Below are positions 1-7,037 of a stretch of 10,690 bases of DNA, piece after piece. The stretch's first letter is position 1. The number at the start of each line of letters is the position of its first letter. The DNA comes from an uncultured Treponema sp. (GTDB taxonomy: Bacteria > Spirochaetota > Spirochaetia > Treponematales > Treponemataceae): the NCBI RefSeq assembly GCF_938029485.1, contig NZ_CALHGC010000305.1:1-10690 (forward strand), written 5' to 3'. The position numbers and the translations under genes were made by a program. The notes beneath the pieces were generated by a model. That model was given only the letters and a program-made list of their open reading frames with translations. It searched no databases and was not told the origin of the DNA.

Positions 1-1
1 T

Positions 2-1015
2 GTTGACAAGGCGTATATTGCTCCCGGCCTGATCGATACCCACATTCACGGTTTTGCAGGATTTGGGACGGAGGACAACTCCCCCGATTCCATCCTCGAA
101 ATGTCGAAAGCGCTTGCCGAATACGGTGTAACGGCCTTTAATCCGACGTTGTATCCGACCGATCCTGAGAACATGACAGGATGTATCCGCGCGATCGTCG
201 ATGCAATGGGGCATGAAGAGGGCGCAACCATCATGGGTGTGCACCTTGAAGGTCCGTTTATTTCGCCGGAAAAACCCGGGGCGCTTAGTCCCTCCGCAAT
301 CAGTCCCGTCAATTTGGATTTAATGGATAAGCTTTGGGCTGCTTCAAACGGAAATATCGTCAATATGACGGTTGCACCCGAACTTAAAAATATGCGTGAG
401 CTGGCGCTCTATTGCATCAAGAAAAATATCGTACTGCAGGCGGGGCATACCAATGCGCTTTATGAGAATATGCTTGAGGGAATGCAGGCGGGGATTTTAC
501 ATTCGACGCATCTTTTCAATGCGATGAGCCAAATGCACCACCGTAACCCGGGAGCTGTCGGCGCGATTTTAATCCATCCGGAAATGTCCTGCGAAATTAT
601 TGCGGACGGTATCCATGTTCATCCCGATCTTATCCGGCTGTTGGCACGCGATAAGCCGATCGATAAGATTGTCTTAATAACCGATAGTCTCAAGCCGACG
701 GAACAGCGCACGGGCAAGCTGGTTGCAAACGGAGAAGAAGTGGTACTCCAAGGCGGGTGTTTCCATCGTAAGGCGGACGGCGTTATCGCAGGTTCAAGTC
801 TCTCAATGATCCGTGGAGTAAAGAACCTTGTATCGTTCGGCTTTCCGGTGGAGACTGCCGTCCGCTTCGGTTCTGCAAATCCGGCGGAAATTATGCGGTA
901 TTCCAAACGCGGTTCTATTATGCCGGGGTATGAAGGAGACCTTATCGTATTCGATAAGCAGTTCAATGTGCTTGCAACCGTTATAAAAGGCAGTTTAAAG
1001 AAAAATGCCTTTTAA
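2..1015 (+). CDS. nagA: N-acetylglucosamine-6-phosphate deacetylase, 5' end missing
   Basis: This cytoplasmic enzyme removes acetate from GlcNAc-6-phosphate to give glucosamine-6-phosphate, the substrate of the next gene. The frame is open from base 2, and 337 residues are visible. The family is usually about 380 residues long, so roughly 45-50 N-terminal residues lie outside the window and the Met codon at 101 is internal. Amidohydrolase motifs appear in order. APGLIDTHIHG carries the HxH metal pair (visible residues 14 and 16). HLEGPF carries the metal Glu (83). AGHTNA and THLFNAM carry His 149 and 170, 21 residues apart as in E. coli NagA. LITDS carries the catalytic Asp (228). The end has the usual IAGSS and SANPAEI segments and a closing GSIMPGYEGDLIVFD. 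E. coli NagA lacks the HxH pair, so this is the two-metal type seen in Bacillus. Function is close to certain. Confidence 0.95.
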   Translation, partial: VDKAYIAPGLIDTHIHGFAGFGTEDNSPDSILEMSKALAEYGVTAFNPTLYPTDPENMTGCIRAIVDAMGHEEGATIMGVHLEGPFISPEKPGALSPSAISPVNLDLMDKLWAASNGNIVNMTVAPELKNMRELALYCIKKNIVLQAGHTNALYENMLEGMQAGILHSTHLFNAMSQMHHRNPGAVGAILIHPEMSCEIIADGIHVHPDLIRLLARDKPIDKIVLITDSLKPTEQRTGKLVANGEEVVLQGGCFHRKADGVIAGSSLSMIRGVKNLVSFGFPVETAVRFGSANPAEIMRYSKRGSIMPGYEGDLIVFDKQFNVLATVIKGSLKKNAF

Positions 1016-1032
1016 AAGAGGTTAAGCATTTT
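1002..1032 (+). terminator. weak A/T-rich hairpin between nagA and nagB
   Basis: AAAATGC (1002-1008) pairs with GCATTTT (1026-1032), with two more A-T pairs inside a bulged C. The left arm lies in the last codons of nagA, and the right arm ends in a short T run. It could be a weak terminator or attenuator, or a processing site. The stem has only two G-C pairs, so the call is tentative. Confidence 0.25.
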
Positions 1033-1040
1033 CACCATTC

Positions 1041-1053
1041 TACAAAATTTGTA
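1041..1053. promoter_or_regulatory. short palindrome just upstream of the nagB ribosome site
   Basis: TACAAA-A-TTTGTA is a 13-bp palindrome with one central base, lying 11 nt before the AGGAGA ribosome site of nagB. It could be a repressor operator. It does not look like the DasR/NagR GntR-family consensus, and at this A/T content such a short palindrome may be chance. Confidence 0.2.
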
Positions 1054-1074
1054 TAGACACTATTAGGAGATATT

Positions 1075-1881
1075 ATGCGATTAATTATAAAACACGATTA
1101 TGATGCCTGTTCAGTGTGGGCAGCGGATTATATTTGCAAAAAAATTACGGACTTTGCTCCTACGGCGTCAAAGCCCTTTGTACTCGGTCTACCGACAGGT
1201 TCTACCCCGCTCGGCGTTTACAGAGGATTGATTAAACGGTATCGGGACGGGAAGATTTCGTTTAAACACGTAGTTACCTTTAATATGGATGAATATGCCG
1301 GTTTGCCCCCCGACCATCCGCAAAGCTATCACTACTTTATGTATGAAAACTTTTTTAAGCATATTGATATTGCGCCTGCGAACATTCACATTTTAGACGG
1401 TATGACGAAGAATCCTGAAGCAGAGTGCGCTCAATACGAAGCGGCGATTGCTCGATACGGAAAAATTCATCTTTTTATGGGCGGAGTCGGGGCAGACGGG
1501 CATATCGCCTTCAATGAACCGGGGTCTTCCCTTTCGTCCCGTACCCGGCAAAAAACACTGACGCAGGATACCATTGCGATGAATGCCCGTTTTTTTAACG
1601 GTGATACGGCAGCAGTTCCCAAGACGGCGCTTACCGTCGGGATCGGCACCATTACCGATGCGGAAGAAGTGATGATCCTCGCAACCGGTTACAACAAGGC
1701 GCGGGCAGTACGGCATGCGGTGGAAGGCAGCGTCAATCATATCTGGACGATTTCTGCGCTCCAACTGCATCCGCACGCGATCATCGTATGCGACGAACCG
1801 GCAACCGATGAACTCCGCGTTGGAACCGTCCGGTATTTTAAAGATATCGAATCTTCAATTTCAGCAGGCGGAACAAAATAA
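1075..1881 (+). CDS. nagB: glucosamine-6-phosphate deaminase
   Basis: This enzyme converts glucosamine-6-phosphate to fructose-6-phosphate and ammonia, sending amino sugars into glycolysis. It is 268 residues long (E. coli has 266) and aligns without visible gaps over its motifs. LGLPTGSTPLGVY (38-49) is the phosphate-binding loop, NMDEY (70-74) holds Asp72, and GADGHIAFNEP (139-149) holds Asp141, His143 and Glu148. The C-terminal part VEGSVNHIWTISALQLHP is typical. Ser151, Arg158, Lys160 and Tyr254, which form the allosteric GlcNAc-6-P site in the E. coli enzyme, are all present at the same numbers. Activation by GlcNAc-6-P is therefore likely, though inferred. The start is set by AGGAGA at 1065-1070. 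It follows nagA by 59 nt and precedes the membrane-protein gene by 2 nt. Confidence 0.97.
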   Translation: MRLIIKHDYDACSVWAADYICKKITDFAPTASKPFVLGLPTGSTPLGVYRGLIKRYRDGKISFKHVVTFNMDEYAGLPPDHPQSYHYFMYENFFKHIDIAPANIHILDGMTKNPEAECAQYEAAIARYGKIHLFMGGVGADGHIAFNEPGSSLSSRTRQKTLTQDTIAMNARFFNGDTAAVPKTALTVGIGTITDAEEVMILATGYNKARAVRHAVEGSVNHIWTISALQLHPHAIIVCDEPATDELRVGTVRYFKDIESSISAGGTK

Positions 1882-1883
1882 GT

Positions 1884-2978
1884 ATGCAGAAATCGCTCAA
1901 GTTTCAAACCGTTTCTTTTTTTATCATTCTGGCCATCACCGTTGTGCTGGTGGCGCGGGTGTTTTTGCCTTATGCGAGCGTGTTGCTATGGTCGGCTATC
2001 CTCTATATCATGTTCGCTCCGCTGTACCGTAAACTACTTAAAAAGATAAAACTTGAATCCCGCTGGTTTAAAATACAGCAGAGAATTATTGCCGCTTCAT
2101 TTTCGGTCGGCATTATCATACTGGTTGCCGGAATCCTGTTCTTTTTCGCCATAAAGTTGATTGGACAGGGGCAGATGTTCGTAAAGAAAATGATGAACTT
2201 TTTCGTTACGCATCCGCAGTTATTTAGGATGGAAAAAGACGCGCCGCTCAACGAATTAGTCATGCAGATTTCGATGGGAACAATTGATCTTTCGGTATTC
2301 GACTTTAAAAAAGAGCTGATGAATTTTTTTATTCAATATGCGAATACGATTGTCCGCTATGCGACCAGTATTGCAAGAAATATCGGTAATTTTGTGCTTT
2401 CGCTCCTATTTATGTGTTTTGCGCTTTATTTCCTATTTATTGACGGGCAGTATCTCGCCTCGGTGTTTGTAACAGCTATTCCGATTCAAGTGTCGGAAGG
2501 ACAAAAACTGGCGGCAAAGATAAAAGATACTATTTCCAATCTTTTTATGGGGTATTTTCTCGTTTCGGTATGCCAATTTGCAGCAGCGTTCATCGTGTAC
2601 ACGATTTTTCAGGTGGATGGAGCGCTGCTCTTATCCTTTTTAACCTTTTTCAGCTCGTTTTTGCCTTTTTTCGGCTGCGCACTGGTATGGTTACCGATTG
2701 GGATCGAAATATTGTTAACGGCCGGTGTACTCAAAGGGATTCTCTTTCTCTGCATAGCCGGCTTTTTTATCAGTTCAGTAGATAACTTTTTACGGCCGAT
2801 ATTTTTAAAGGATCGAATCCAAATACACCCGCTGCTGATTTTCTTTTCGATACTCGGCGGTATCAGGTTTTTTAAGCTGAACGGCATCGTGCTTGGGCCG
2901 TTGTTCGTTATCCTCTTTTTTACGTTGATCGATATTGCGCGAACTTCGGACAGCACTGATATCGAAGAGCAGCCTTGA
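1884..2978 (+). CDS. AI-2E/PerM-family membrane transporter (former UPF0118)
   Basis: This is an inner-membrane protein of 364 residues. Hydrophobic segments lie near 9-28, 31-48, 69-98, 165-190, 222-248, 252-278, 283-303 and 315-350. A long soluble stretch separates the third and fourth, the usual PerM layout. Family marks near the C-terminus are VDNFLRP (299-305) and a glycine-rich LLIFFSILGGI...NGIVLGP. Characterised members have been linked to autoinducer-2 export or Na+/H+ antiport, but many are uncharacterised and the substrate cannot be predicted. It starts 2 nt after the nagB stop and has only a weak AGGCGG-like ribosome site inside the nagB 3' end, so translation is probably coupled to nagB. 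Its stop TGA sits 2 nt before the next ATG. Membership of the nag transcript does not by itself show a role in amino-sugar use. Confidence 0.88.
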   Translation: MQKSLKFQTVSFFIILAITVVLVARVFLPYASVLLWSAILYIMFAPLYRKLLKKIKLESRWFKIQQRIIAASFSVGIIILVAGILFFFAIKLIGQGQMFVKKMMNFFVTHPQLFRMEKDAPLNELVMQISMGTIDLSVFDFKKELMNFFIQYANTIVRYATSIARNIGNFVLSLLFMCFALYFLFIDGQYLASVFVTAIPIQVSEGQKLAAKIKDTISNLFMGYFLVSVCQFAAAFIVYTIFQVDGALLLSFLTFFSSFLPFFGCALVWLPIGIEILLTAGVLKGILFLCIAGFFISSVDNFLRPIFLKDRIQIHPLLIFFSILGGIRFFKLNGIVLGPLFVILFFTLIDIARTSDSTDIEEQP

Positions 2979-2980
2979 TC

Positions 2981-4039
2981 ATGAATACCCGTTCGCTGTT
3001 ATACCATCAGCGTATTGAGCGAGTTCATCCGTTGCTTCCGCCGCAAGAGATGCTCGAAAAAATTCCGGTATCGGATACCTCATGCCGGACGGTGTTGACC
3101 GGACGAAAAGAGGTGGAAGCGATTTTGTCCGGTGTCGATAACCGGTTTTTATTGATTGCAGGTCCGTGTTCCATCCATGATCCGGTTTCCGCACTGGATT
3201 ATGCGGATCGGTTAATGCGCCTCAGAACAAAATACCGCGACCGGTTTTGTATTATCATGCGGGTATACTTTGAAAAACCGCGTACCGGTTTGGGATGGCG
3301 CGGCTTAATTGTAGAACCGGCGCTTGATGGGGTTGTTAATATTACCGGCGGGTTGGAGACGGCGCGCAAAACGCTGAGCGCCATTACCGAACTGGGACTG
3401 CCGGCCGCTTCGGAGCTGCTCGATCCTATTGTGCCGCAATACACTGCGGATTTTATCAGCTGGGCATCTATCGGTGCGCGCTCCGCCGAAAGCCAGATAC
3501 ATCGGGAACTTGCTTCGGGGCTGTCGATGCCGGTCGGTTTTAAGAACCCTACCGACGGTGATATTAGCACGGCGATAAACGCGATTGTTTCTGCACGGGA
3601 ACCGCATGCCTTTCTCGGCCTCATGCAAAACGGCAGCCCCGCCGTGATGCATACGAGCGGCAATGAATACGCGCACCTCGTATTGAGAGGCAGCGTGCAC
3701 GGAGCGAACTGCGGCAGGGCATCAATAGAAGAAAGCTGCCGTCTCTTGGCGGAACAGGATATACGGCCGGCGATATTAATTGACTGCTCACACGGCAACT
3801 CGCAACGGCAGCCCGAAAAGCAGCGGGACATCCTGCTTGAAACTCTCCGGTTGAGGCTGGAAGCGCCGCAGATTGAAGCAATCCGCGGCTGTATGCTCGA
3901 AAGCTTTATTCAAGCAGGTACCGTTTCGCCGGAGCATTGCTCCGAAAAAAGTGAATATGGTAAATCAATTACCGACCCCTGCATGAGCTGGGAAATGACC
4001 GAATCGCTTCTCACCGAAGCCGCGGATATATGGAGATAG
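2981..4039 (+). CDS. aroF: 3-deoxy-7-phosphoheptulonate (DAHP) synthase, class I (AroF/AroG/AroH type)
   Basis: This is the first enzyme of the shikimate pathway, joining phosphoenolpyruvate and erythrose-4-phosphate. Read from ATG 2981 it has 352 residues, close to the 350 or so of the E. coli isozymes. IAGPCSIHDP carries the metal Cys (63). MRVYFEKPRTGLGWRG (about 93-108) is the substrate-binding segment. IGARSAESQIHRELASGLSMPVGFKN is highly typical. DCSHGNS carries the metal His (271), MLES the Glu (307) and SITDPC the Asp (332). The N-terminal arm with LLPPQEMLEKIP is the part that takes part in feedback control in the E. coli enzymes, so regulation by an aromatic amino acid is plausible. 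Which one cannot be told, and the symbol is a family label. A TTG at 2975 overlapping the upstream stop is an alternative start. Of the two, ATG 2981 is preferred by codon. Confidence 0.95.
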   Translation: MNTRSLLYHQRIERVHPLLPPQEMLEKIPVSDTSCRTVLTGRKEVEAILSGVDNRFLLIAGPCSIHDPVSALDYADRLMRLRTKYRDRFCIIMRVYFEKPRTGLGWRGLIVEPALDGVVNITGGLETARKTLSAITELGLPAASELLDPIVPQYTADFISWASIGARSAESQIHRELASGLSMPVGFKNPTDGDISTAINAIVSAREPHAFLGLMQNGSPAVMHTSGNEYAHLVLRGSVHGANCGRASIEESCRLLAEQDIRPAILIDCSHGNSQRQPEKQRDILLETLRLRLEAPQIEAIRGCMLESFIQAGTVSPEHCSEKSEYGKSITDPCMSWEMTESLLTEAADIWR

Positions 4040-4043
4040 TTTT

Positions 4044-4523
4044 ATGAAAAAAATTAAATTGTACACCGACGGAGCATGCTCTCAAAATCCCGGACCGGGG
4101 GGCTGGGCATTCGTGATGATTCTCAAAGATACGCAAGGAGATCAGCCGGAGCAGGAATTACTGCGGGGTTCCGGCGGAGAAAAACTGACTACGAATAACA
4201 GGATGGAATTATCCGCTGTTATTCAAGCGCTTATTGCCTATCGGGAAAAGATACTCCCCCGCTATGCCGATTGCCCGGTAACCCTGCATACGGATTCTCA
4301 GTATGTGCAGCAGGGGATTTCTTCGTGGATAAAAAAGTGGAAGCTGAACGGTTGGAAAACAGCCGGCAGGGAACCGGTAAAAAATCAAGATTTGTGGCAG
4401 CAGCTGGATGAGCTTGCCTCTCAAATCAGCCTTGAGTGGATGTGGGTAAAAGGTCATGCCGGTAACCGCTACAATGAACTGTGCGATACCCTCGCCGTAG
4501 AAGCAGCGAAAAAAGCGAAATAA
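4044..4523 (+). CDS. rnhA: ribonuclease HI
   Basis: This enzyme cuts the RNA strand of RNA-DNA hybrids, clearing R-loops and replication primers. It has 159 residues (E. coli has 155). The catalytic carboxylates are in place: Asp9 in LYTDGAC, Glu55 in TNNRMEL, Asp84 in HTDSQYV and Asp148 in NELCDTLA, with His138 in VKGHAGN. The basic protrusion that grips the hybrid is present (WIKKWKLNGWKTAGREPVKN, 95-114). The segment between about residues 29 and 47 is slightly longer and more polar than in E. coli. The gene follows the DAHP synthase gene by 4 nt. Its ribosome site GGAGA (4032-4036) lies inside the last codons of that gene, so translation is probably coupled. Confidence 0.97.
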   Translation: MKKIKLYTDGACSQNPGPGGWAFVMILKDTQGDQPEQELLRGSGGEKLTTNNRMELSAVIQALIAYREKILPRYADCPVTLHTDSQYVQQGISSWIKKWKLNGWKTAGREPVKNQDLWQQLDELASQISLEWMWVKGHAGNRYNELCDTLAVEAAKKAK

Positions 4524-4541
4524 TTTATCGGGAACATCTAA

Positions 4542-4585
4542 AAAATGAGGTTCTTAGTGAAGCTCTATCATACTTCGCTCATTTT
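4542..4585 (+). other. imperfect hairpin between rnhA and the sirtuin gene
   Basis: An inner stem AGTGAAG (4556-4562) with CTTCGCT (4573-4579, one G-T pair) sits directly on an outer stem AAAATG (4542-4547) with CATTTT (4580-4585). Eight bases bulge on the left side. No T run follows, so it is not a convincing terminator. It could set mRNA stability or simply be chance. The sirtuin ribosome site begins about 20 nt downstream. Confidence 0.25.
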
Positions 4586-4615
4586 CCATATCGATTACAC
4601 AAAAGGGAGGTTCGT

Positions 4616-5365
4616 ATGAAAAACGAAGAAACATATCGAAAATTGGCGGATCGCATAGCGGCGGCAAGATACTGTGTTGCATTTACGGGTGCGGGAGTCA
4701 GCACCTTGTCCGGTATTCGGGATTTTAGAGGTAAAAACGGACTGTATACGTTGCCCGAAACCGATAAGATGTTCGATATAGAAGTATTTAGGGAAACACC
4801 GTCCGTGTACTATCAGCTTGCAAAGGAATTTATCTACGGATTACCGGAAAAGGAGCCGTCTATTGTGCATCAGGTGCTTGCCGGTTTGGAAGCCCGCGGG
4901 ATATTAAAGGCACTCATTACCCAGAATATCGACTTATTACATCAAAAAGCAGGAAGCAAGCACGTTATCGAAGTGCACGGTTCTCCTTCGCGGCACAGCT
5001 GCACGCATTGTTCCTATAGCACAACCTTTGAAGATGTTGTAGAGACTGCCCGTAAGGGGGAGGTACCGCTCTGCCCTAAATGTCATCATGCATTAAAACC
5101 CGATATTACCTTTTTCGGTGAAGCGCTCCCGTTTGCCGCGATAACGGAAGCACAAAAGGAATGCGGTAGAGCGGATCTGGTGTTGGTATTGGGCAGCAGC
5201 CTTACCGTATATCCGGCAGCAGCATTGCCGCAACTGACCCTGCAGGCAGGCGGGGCGGTTGCCATCGTGAACGAACAGCCGACATATCTTGACGATTATG
5301 CAATTCTCCGCTGCACCGACTTGCAGGAATGTTTTGAATATCTTGAGCGTATGCTTCTTGAATAA
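4616..5365 (+). CDS. NAD-dependent protein deacetylase/deacylase, Sir2 family (class U-like)
   Basis: This cytoplasmic sirtuin removes acyl groups from lysines, using NAD. It has 249 residues, nearly the length of Thermotoga Sir2 (246), which it resembles along its whole length. Motifs in order are GAGVS (25-29) and GIRDFRG for NAD binding, TQNID (102-106), the catalytic His121 in EVHGS, a zinc ribbon with Cys129, Cys132, Cys153 and Cys156, then FFGE and GSSL (193-196) with VYPAA. The bacterial class U pattern usually has GIPDFRG, and Arg in place of Pro is a small oddity. The start is set by GGGAGG at 4605-4610. The frame stays open upstream into rnhA, but that part has no sirtuin character. 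It lies 92 nt after rnhA and may belong to the same transcript. The protein substrate is unknown. The symbol cobB is often used for such genes. Confidence 0.93.
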   Translation: MKNEETYRKLADRIAAARYCVAFTGAGVSTLSGIRDFRGKNGLYTLPETDKMFDIEVFRETPSVYYQLAKEFIYGLPEKEPSIVHQVLAGLEARGILKALITQNIDLLHQKAGSKHVIEVHGSPSRHSCTHCSYSTTFEDVVETARKGEVPLCPKCHHALKPDITFFGEALPFAAITEAQKECGRADLVLVLGSSLTVYPAAALPQLTLQAGGAVAIVNEQPTYLDDYAILRCTDLQECFEYLERMLLE

Positions 5366-5417
5366 TGCTACAGCTTTCGCTTTAATCGGCACTTTCTTAG
5401 TACATTGGAAATTTTTA

Positions 5418-5447
5418 CTGGCAAACAGCGCAAATCAGTGCTATACT
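5418..5447 (+). promoter_or_regulatory. extended -10 promoter for the sugar-transport operon
   Basis: TG-C-TATACT (5439-5447) is an extended -10 element matching five of six bases of TATAAT. The -35 region, around CTGGCAA at 5418-5424, is poor, which is common with extended -10 sites. Transcription would start near 5454, leaving a leader of about 70 nt. The site lies in the only long gap before the binding-protein gene. Confidence 0.45.
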
Positions 5448-5471
5448 ATTTTATACCATATTTAAAGTCGG

Positions 5472-5503
5472 CAACTATCAATTCATATCCGAATTAACAG
5501 TTG
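5472..5503. promoter_or_regulatory. imperfect palindrome in the operon leader: candidate operator or RNA hairpin
   Basis: The left arm CAACTATCAATTC (5472-5484) and right arm GAATTAACAGTTG (5491-5503) are complementary at 11 of 13 positions, around the 6-nt loop ATATCC. In RNA the stem could extend by one G-U and one G-C pair. It sits downstream of the predicted transcription start and just before the AAGGAGG ribosome site. This suits a roadblock operator for a sugar-responsive repressor, or a translation-control hairpin. The regulator is not in the window. Confidence 0.4.
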
Positions 5504-5522
5504 TCTACGTAAGGAGGATGAG

Positions 5523-6833
5523 ATGAAAAAGAGTATTGCACTATCACTCTTATGCTTGTGTACTGTTCTTTTCGTAGTTACAGGCTGTAAGCCGAAGGAG
5601 AATAACGCCGATTCGAATGCACCGGTAACTCTTTCAGTGTATATGCAGATGGATCTTGCCAATCCGCAATCGGCGTATTGGCCCGAGACTGTCGCAGCTT
5701 TTGAAAAGCAATACCCGAACATCAAACTTGAATTTGAATACGTGAACGGTGAAGCTTTCCATGATAAATTCCAAATCATGGCTGCGTCCGGCGATATTCC
5801 CGATGTGTTCACCACGTATGCGGGCGCCCGCTCCGGCTATGTGCTTGACCGCGGTATGGTAAAAGACCTGCGTCCTTATTTGACGGACGATTTAAAAAAT
5901 CAATATAACCCTGCCGTATGGGCGCCTCAGGGACCGAATGGTGAAATCTATATTATTTCACAGAACCTCGCGGTATGTACCGTTGTTTATATCAATCCGA
6001 AACTTCAAAAACAACTTGGCTTGACAACCCCGGCAACACTCGACGAAATGATTGCTCAAGTTCCCGCCATCAGAGCAGCCGGTTTAACTCCGCTCGCTTT
6101 TGCAAATAAGGGACAATGGCAAGCACAGTCTCTCTTATTATCCATGTTGACCGATCGTATGGCCGGTACTGCATGGTTTGATAAAGCAATGGTTGGAACG
6201 GCAAAGTTCTCCGATCAGCAATTTGTCGATGCAATCAACGTGATTAAAACGATGACCGATTCAAAGCTCTTCCCTCCGGGGGTAAATCAAATGGAAGGCA
6301 CCGCTTCTTGGGGAGAATTTATTGTGGATAAGGCCGTGTATCTTTTGGATGCGGGCTGGCGTATTTCGGCATTGAAAAATGCTGCAAAACCCGAAGACTA
6401 TGCACAGTATCAGCTGATGGCGTTCCCTGCCGTTGCAGGGGAAGTTACGCACGGATCCAGCGCTGCGACAACCGGTGAAGCTTTCGGTATGAATGCAAAA
6501 TTAACAGGCGCAAAAGCCGACGCCGCTTGGAAATTTATTTCCTTTATGTCCGGTAAAGAAGCTTGCGAAATTTTGACAAAGTTCGGAACTATGACTACCT
6601 ATAAGCTTGACCTTTCAAAATTCGATATCGATCAGCTTACAAAACAATATGTCGACCTCATTAACAATCAGAGCATGGGCTATGTTATCGATGCGAAGAT
6701 GGACAGCGAAGGTGTCAACAGCGTACTCAACCCCGGTATTCAGGCGGTTATGATCGGGCAGAAAACTCCCGCTGAGCTTGCAAACGAATACGAAGCTTGG
6801 GTCGCTGCTAACGATTCTCACCGTAAAAAGTAA
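5523..6833 (+). CDS. sugar ABC transporter substrate-binding lipoprotein (CUT1, SBP_bac_1 type)
   Basis: This lipid-anchored protein would catch the transported compound outside the inner membrane and hand it to the two permeases downstream. It has 436 residues, usual for the family. The N-terminus MKKS, a hydrophobic stretch and the lipobox VTGC give cleavage before Cys22. The next segment is charged and Asn-rich, a typical flexible tether. The mature part starts with VTLSVYMQMD and then YWPETVAAFEKQYPNIKLEFEYVNGEAFHDKFQIMAASGDIPDVF, the classic start of sugar-binding proteins. The C-terminal lobe includes the usual helical AWKFISFMSGKEACEIL. The start has a strong AAGGAGG site at 5511-5517. 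Ligand class cannot be read reliably: an oligosaccharide or amino-sugar compound is likely from the family. The gene is followed by a terminator-like hairpin, consistent with more binding protein than permease being made. Confidence 0.9.
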   Translation: MKKSIALSLLCLCTVLFVVTGCKPKENNADSNAPVTLSVYMQMDLANPQSAYWPETVAAFEKQYPNIKLEFEYVNGEAFHDKFQIMAASGDIPDVFTTYAGARSGYVLDRGMVKDLRPYLTDDLKNQYNPAVWAPQGPNGEIYIISQNLAVCTVVYINPKLQKQLGLTTPATLDEMIAQVPAIRAAGLTPLAFANKGQWQAQSLLLSMLTDRMAGTAWFDKAMVGTAKFSDQQFVDAINVIKTMTDSKLFPPGVNQMEGTASWGEFIVDKAVYLLDAGWRISALKNAAKPEDYAQYQLMAFPAVAGEVTHGSSAATTGEAFGMNAKLTGAKADAAWKFISFMSGKEACEILTKFGTMTTYKLDLSKFDIDQLTKQYVDLINNQSMGYVIDAKMDSEGVNSVLNPGIQAVMIGQKTPAELANEYEAWVAANDSHRKK

Positions 6834-6843
6834 AAAAAACATA

Positions 6844-6881
6844 AAGGAATCTCCCAAAACCTCGATCTTGAGAGATTCCTT
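6844..6881 (+). terminator. intrinsic terminator or attenuator after the binding-protein gene
   Basis: AAGGAATCTC (6844-6853) and GAGATTCCTT (6872-6881) form a perfect 10-bp stem around an 18-nt loop, starting 10 nt after the stop codon. An A-rich stretch precedes it and TTATTTATAG follows. The T tail is imperfect, so partial read-through into the permease genes is likely. This is a common way to make the binding protein in excess. Confidence 0.6.
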
Positions 6882-6896
6882 ATTTATAGTAGAGAC

Positions 6897-7016
6897 ATGA
6901 ACTTTACACAAGACCTGCCGATCGGCATACAAAATTTTGAAAACCTTCGCCGTAAGACCATGCCGGTATCTGCGGTATTACCGAAACAGAACTTTCAATC
7001 GGAAATTCAAATATAA
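6897..7016 (+). pseudogene. short remnant resembling the N-terminus of an AAA-ATPase-like (DUF1703-type) protein
   Basis: A 39-codon open frame runs from ATG 6897 to TAA 7014-7016 in the gap between the binding-protein and first permease genes. Its start includes QDLPIGIQNFENLRRK. From memory this closely matches the opening of the AAA-ATPase-like/PDDEXK_9 family (LPIGI..FE.LR, normally followed by a YVDKT motif and an RRFGKS P-loop). Neither later motif is found in any of the three plus-strand frames. After about residue 20 the similarity ends and the frame runs into the permease ribosome site. No good ribosome site precedes the ATG. The likeliest reading is a decayed or recombined scrap of such a gene, although a small expressed peptide cannot be ruled out. 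Confidence 0.45.
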
Positions 7017-7037
7017 CACTAAGGCGGTTTACGGTCT

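Noticed and set aside
1052..1057. TATAGA as a -10 box for nagB, with TTTTCA upstream
   Set aside because: Each hexamer matches only four of six bases, and the implied start would fall at the ribosome site itself.
2975..2980. TTG start for the DAHP synthase overlapping the upstream stop codon
   Set aside because: ATG 2981 adds only a two-residue difference and is the better start codon. The TTG remains possible and is noted in the gene entry.
3199..3831. Minus-strand open frame of 210 codons
   Set aside because: It lies wholly inside the well-supported DAHP synthase gene, has low-complexity Ser/Arg/Cys-rich content and no recognisable motif, so it is a shadow.
4481..4615. Upstream extension of the sirtuin frame, overlapping rnhA
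   Set aside because: The 45 extra residues have no sirtuin character and overlap rnhA. ATG 4616 has a strong GGGAGG site and gives the normal family length.
6916..6927. Perfect 12-bp palindrome TGCCGATCGGCA
   Set aside because: It falls within the codons for the LPIG stretch of the gene remnant and is explained by that coding origin. An operator role has no other support.
6973..7017. CGGTA/TACCG palindrome and a TATAAC box before the first permease
   Set aside because: No -35 match is found at a proper distance, and the implied start would leave almost no leader. Not supported as a promoter.
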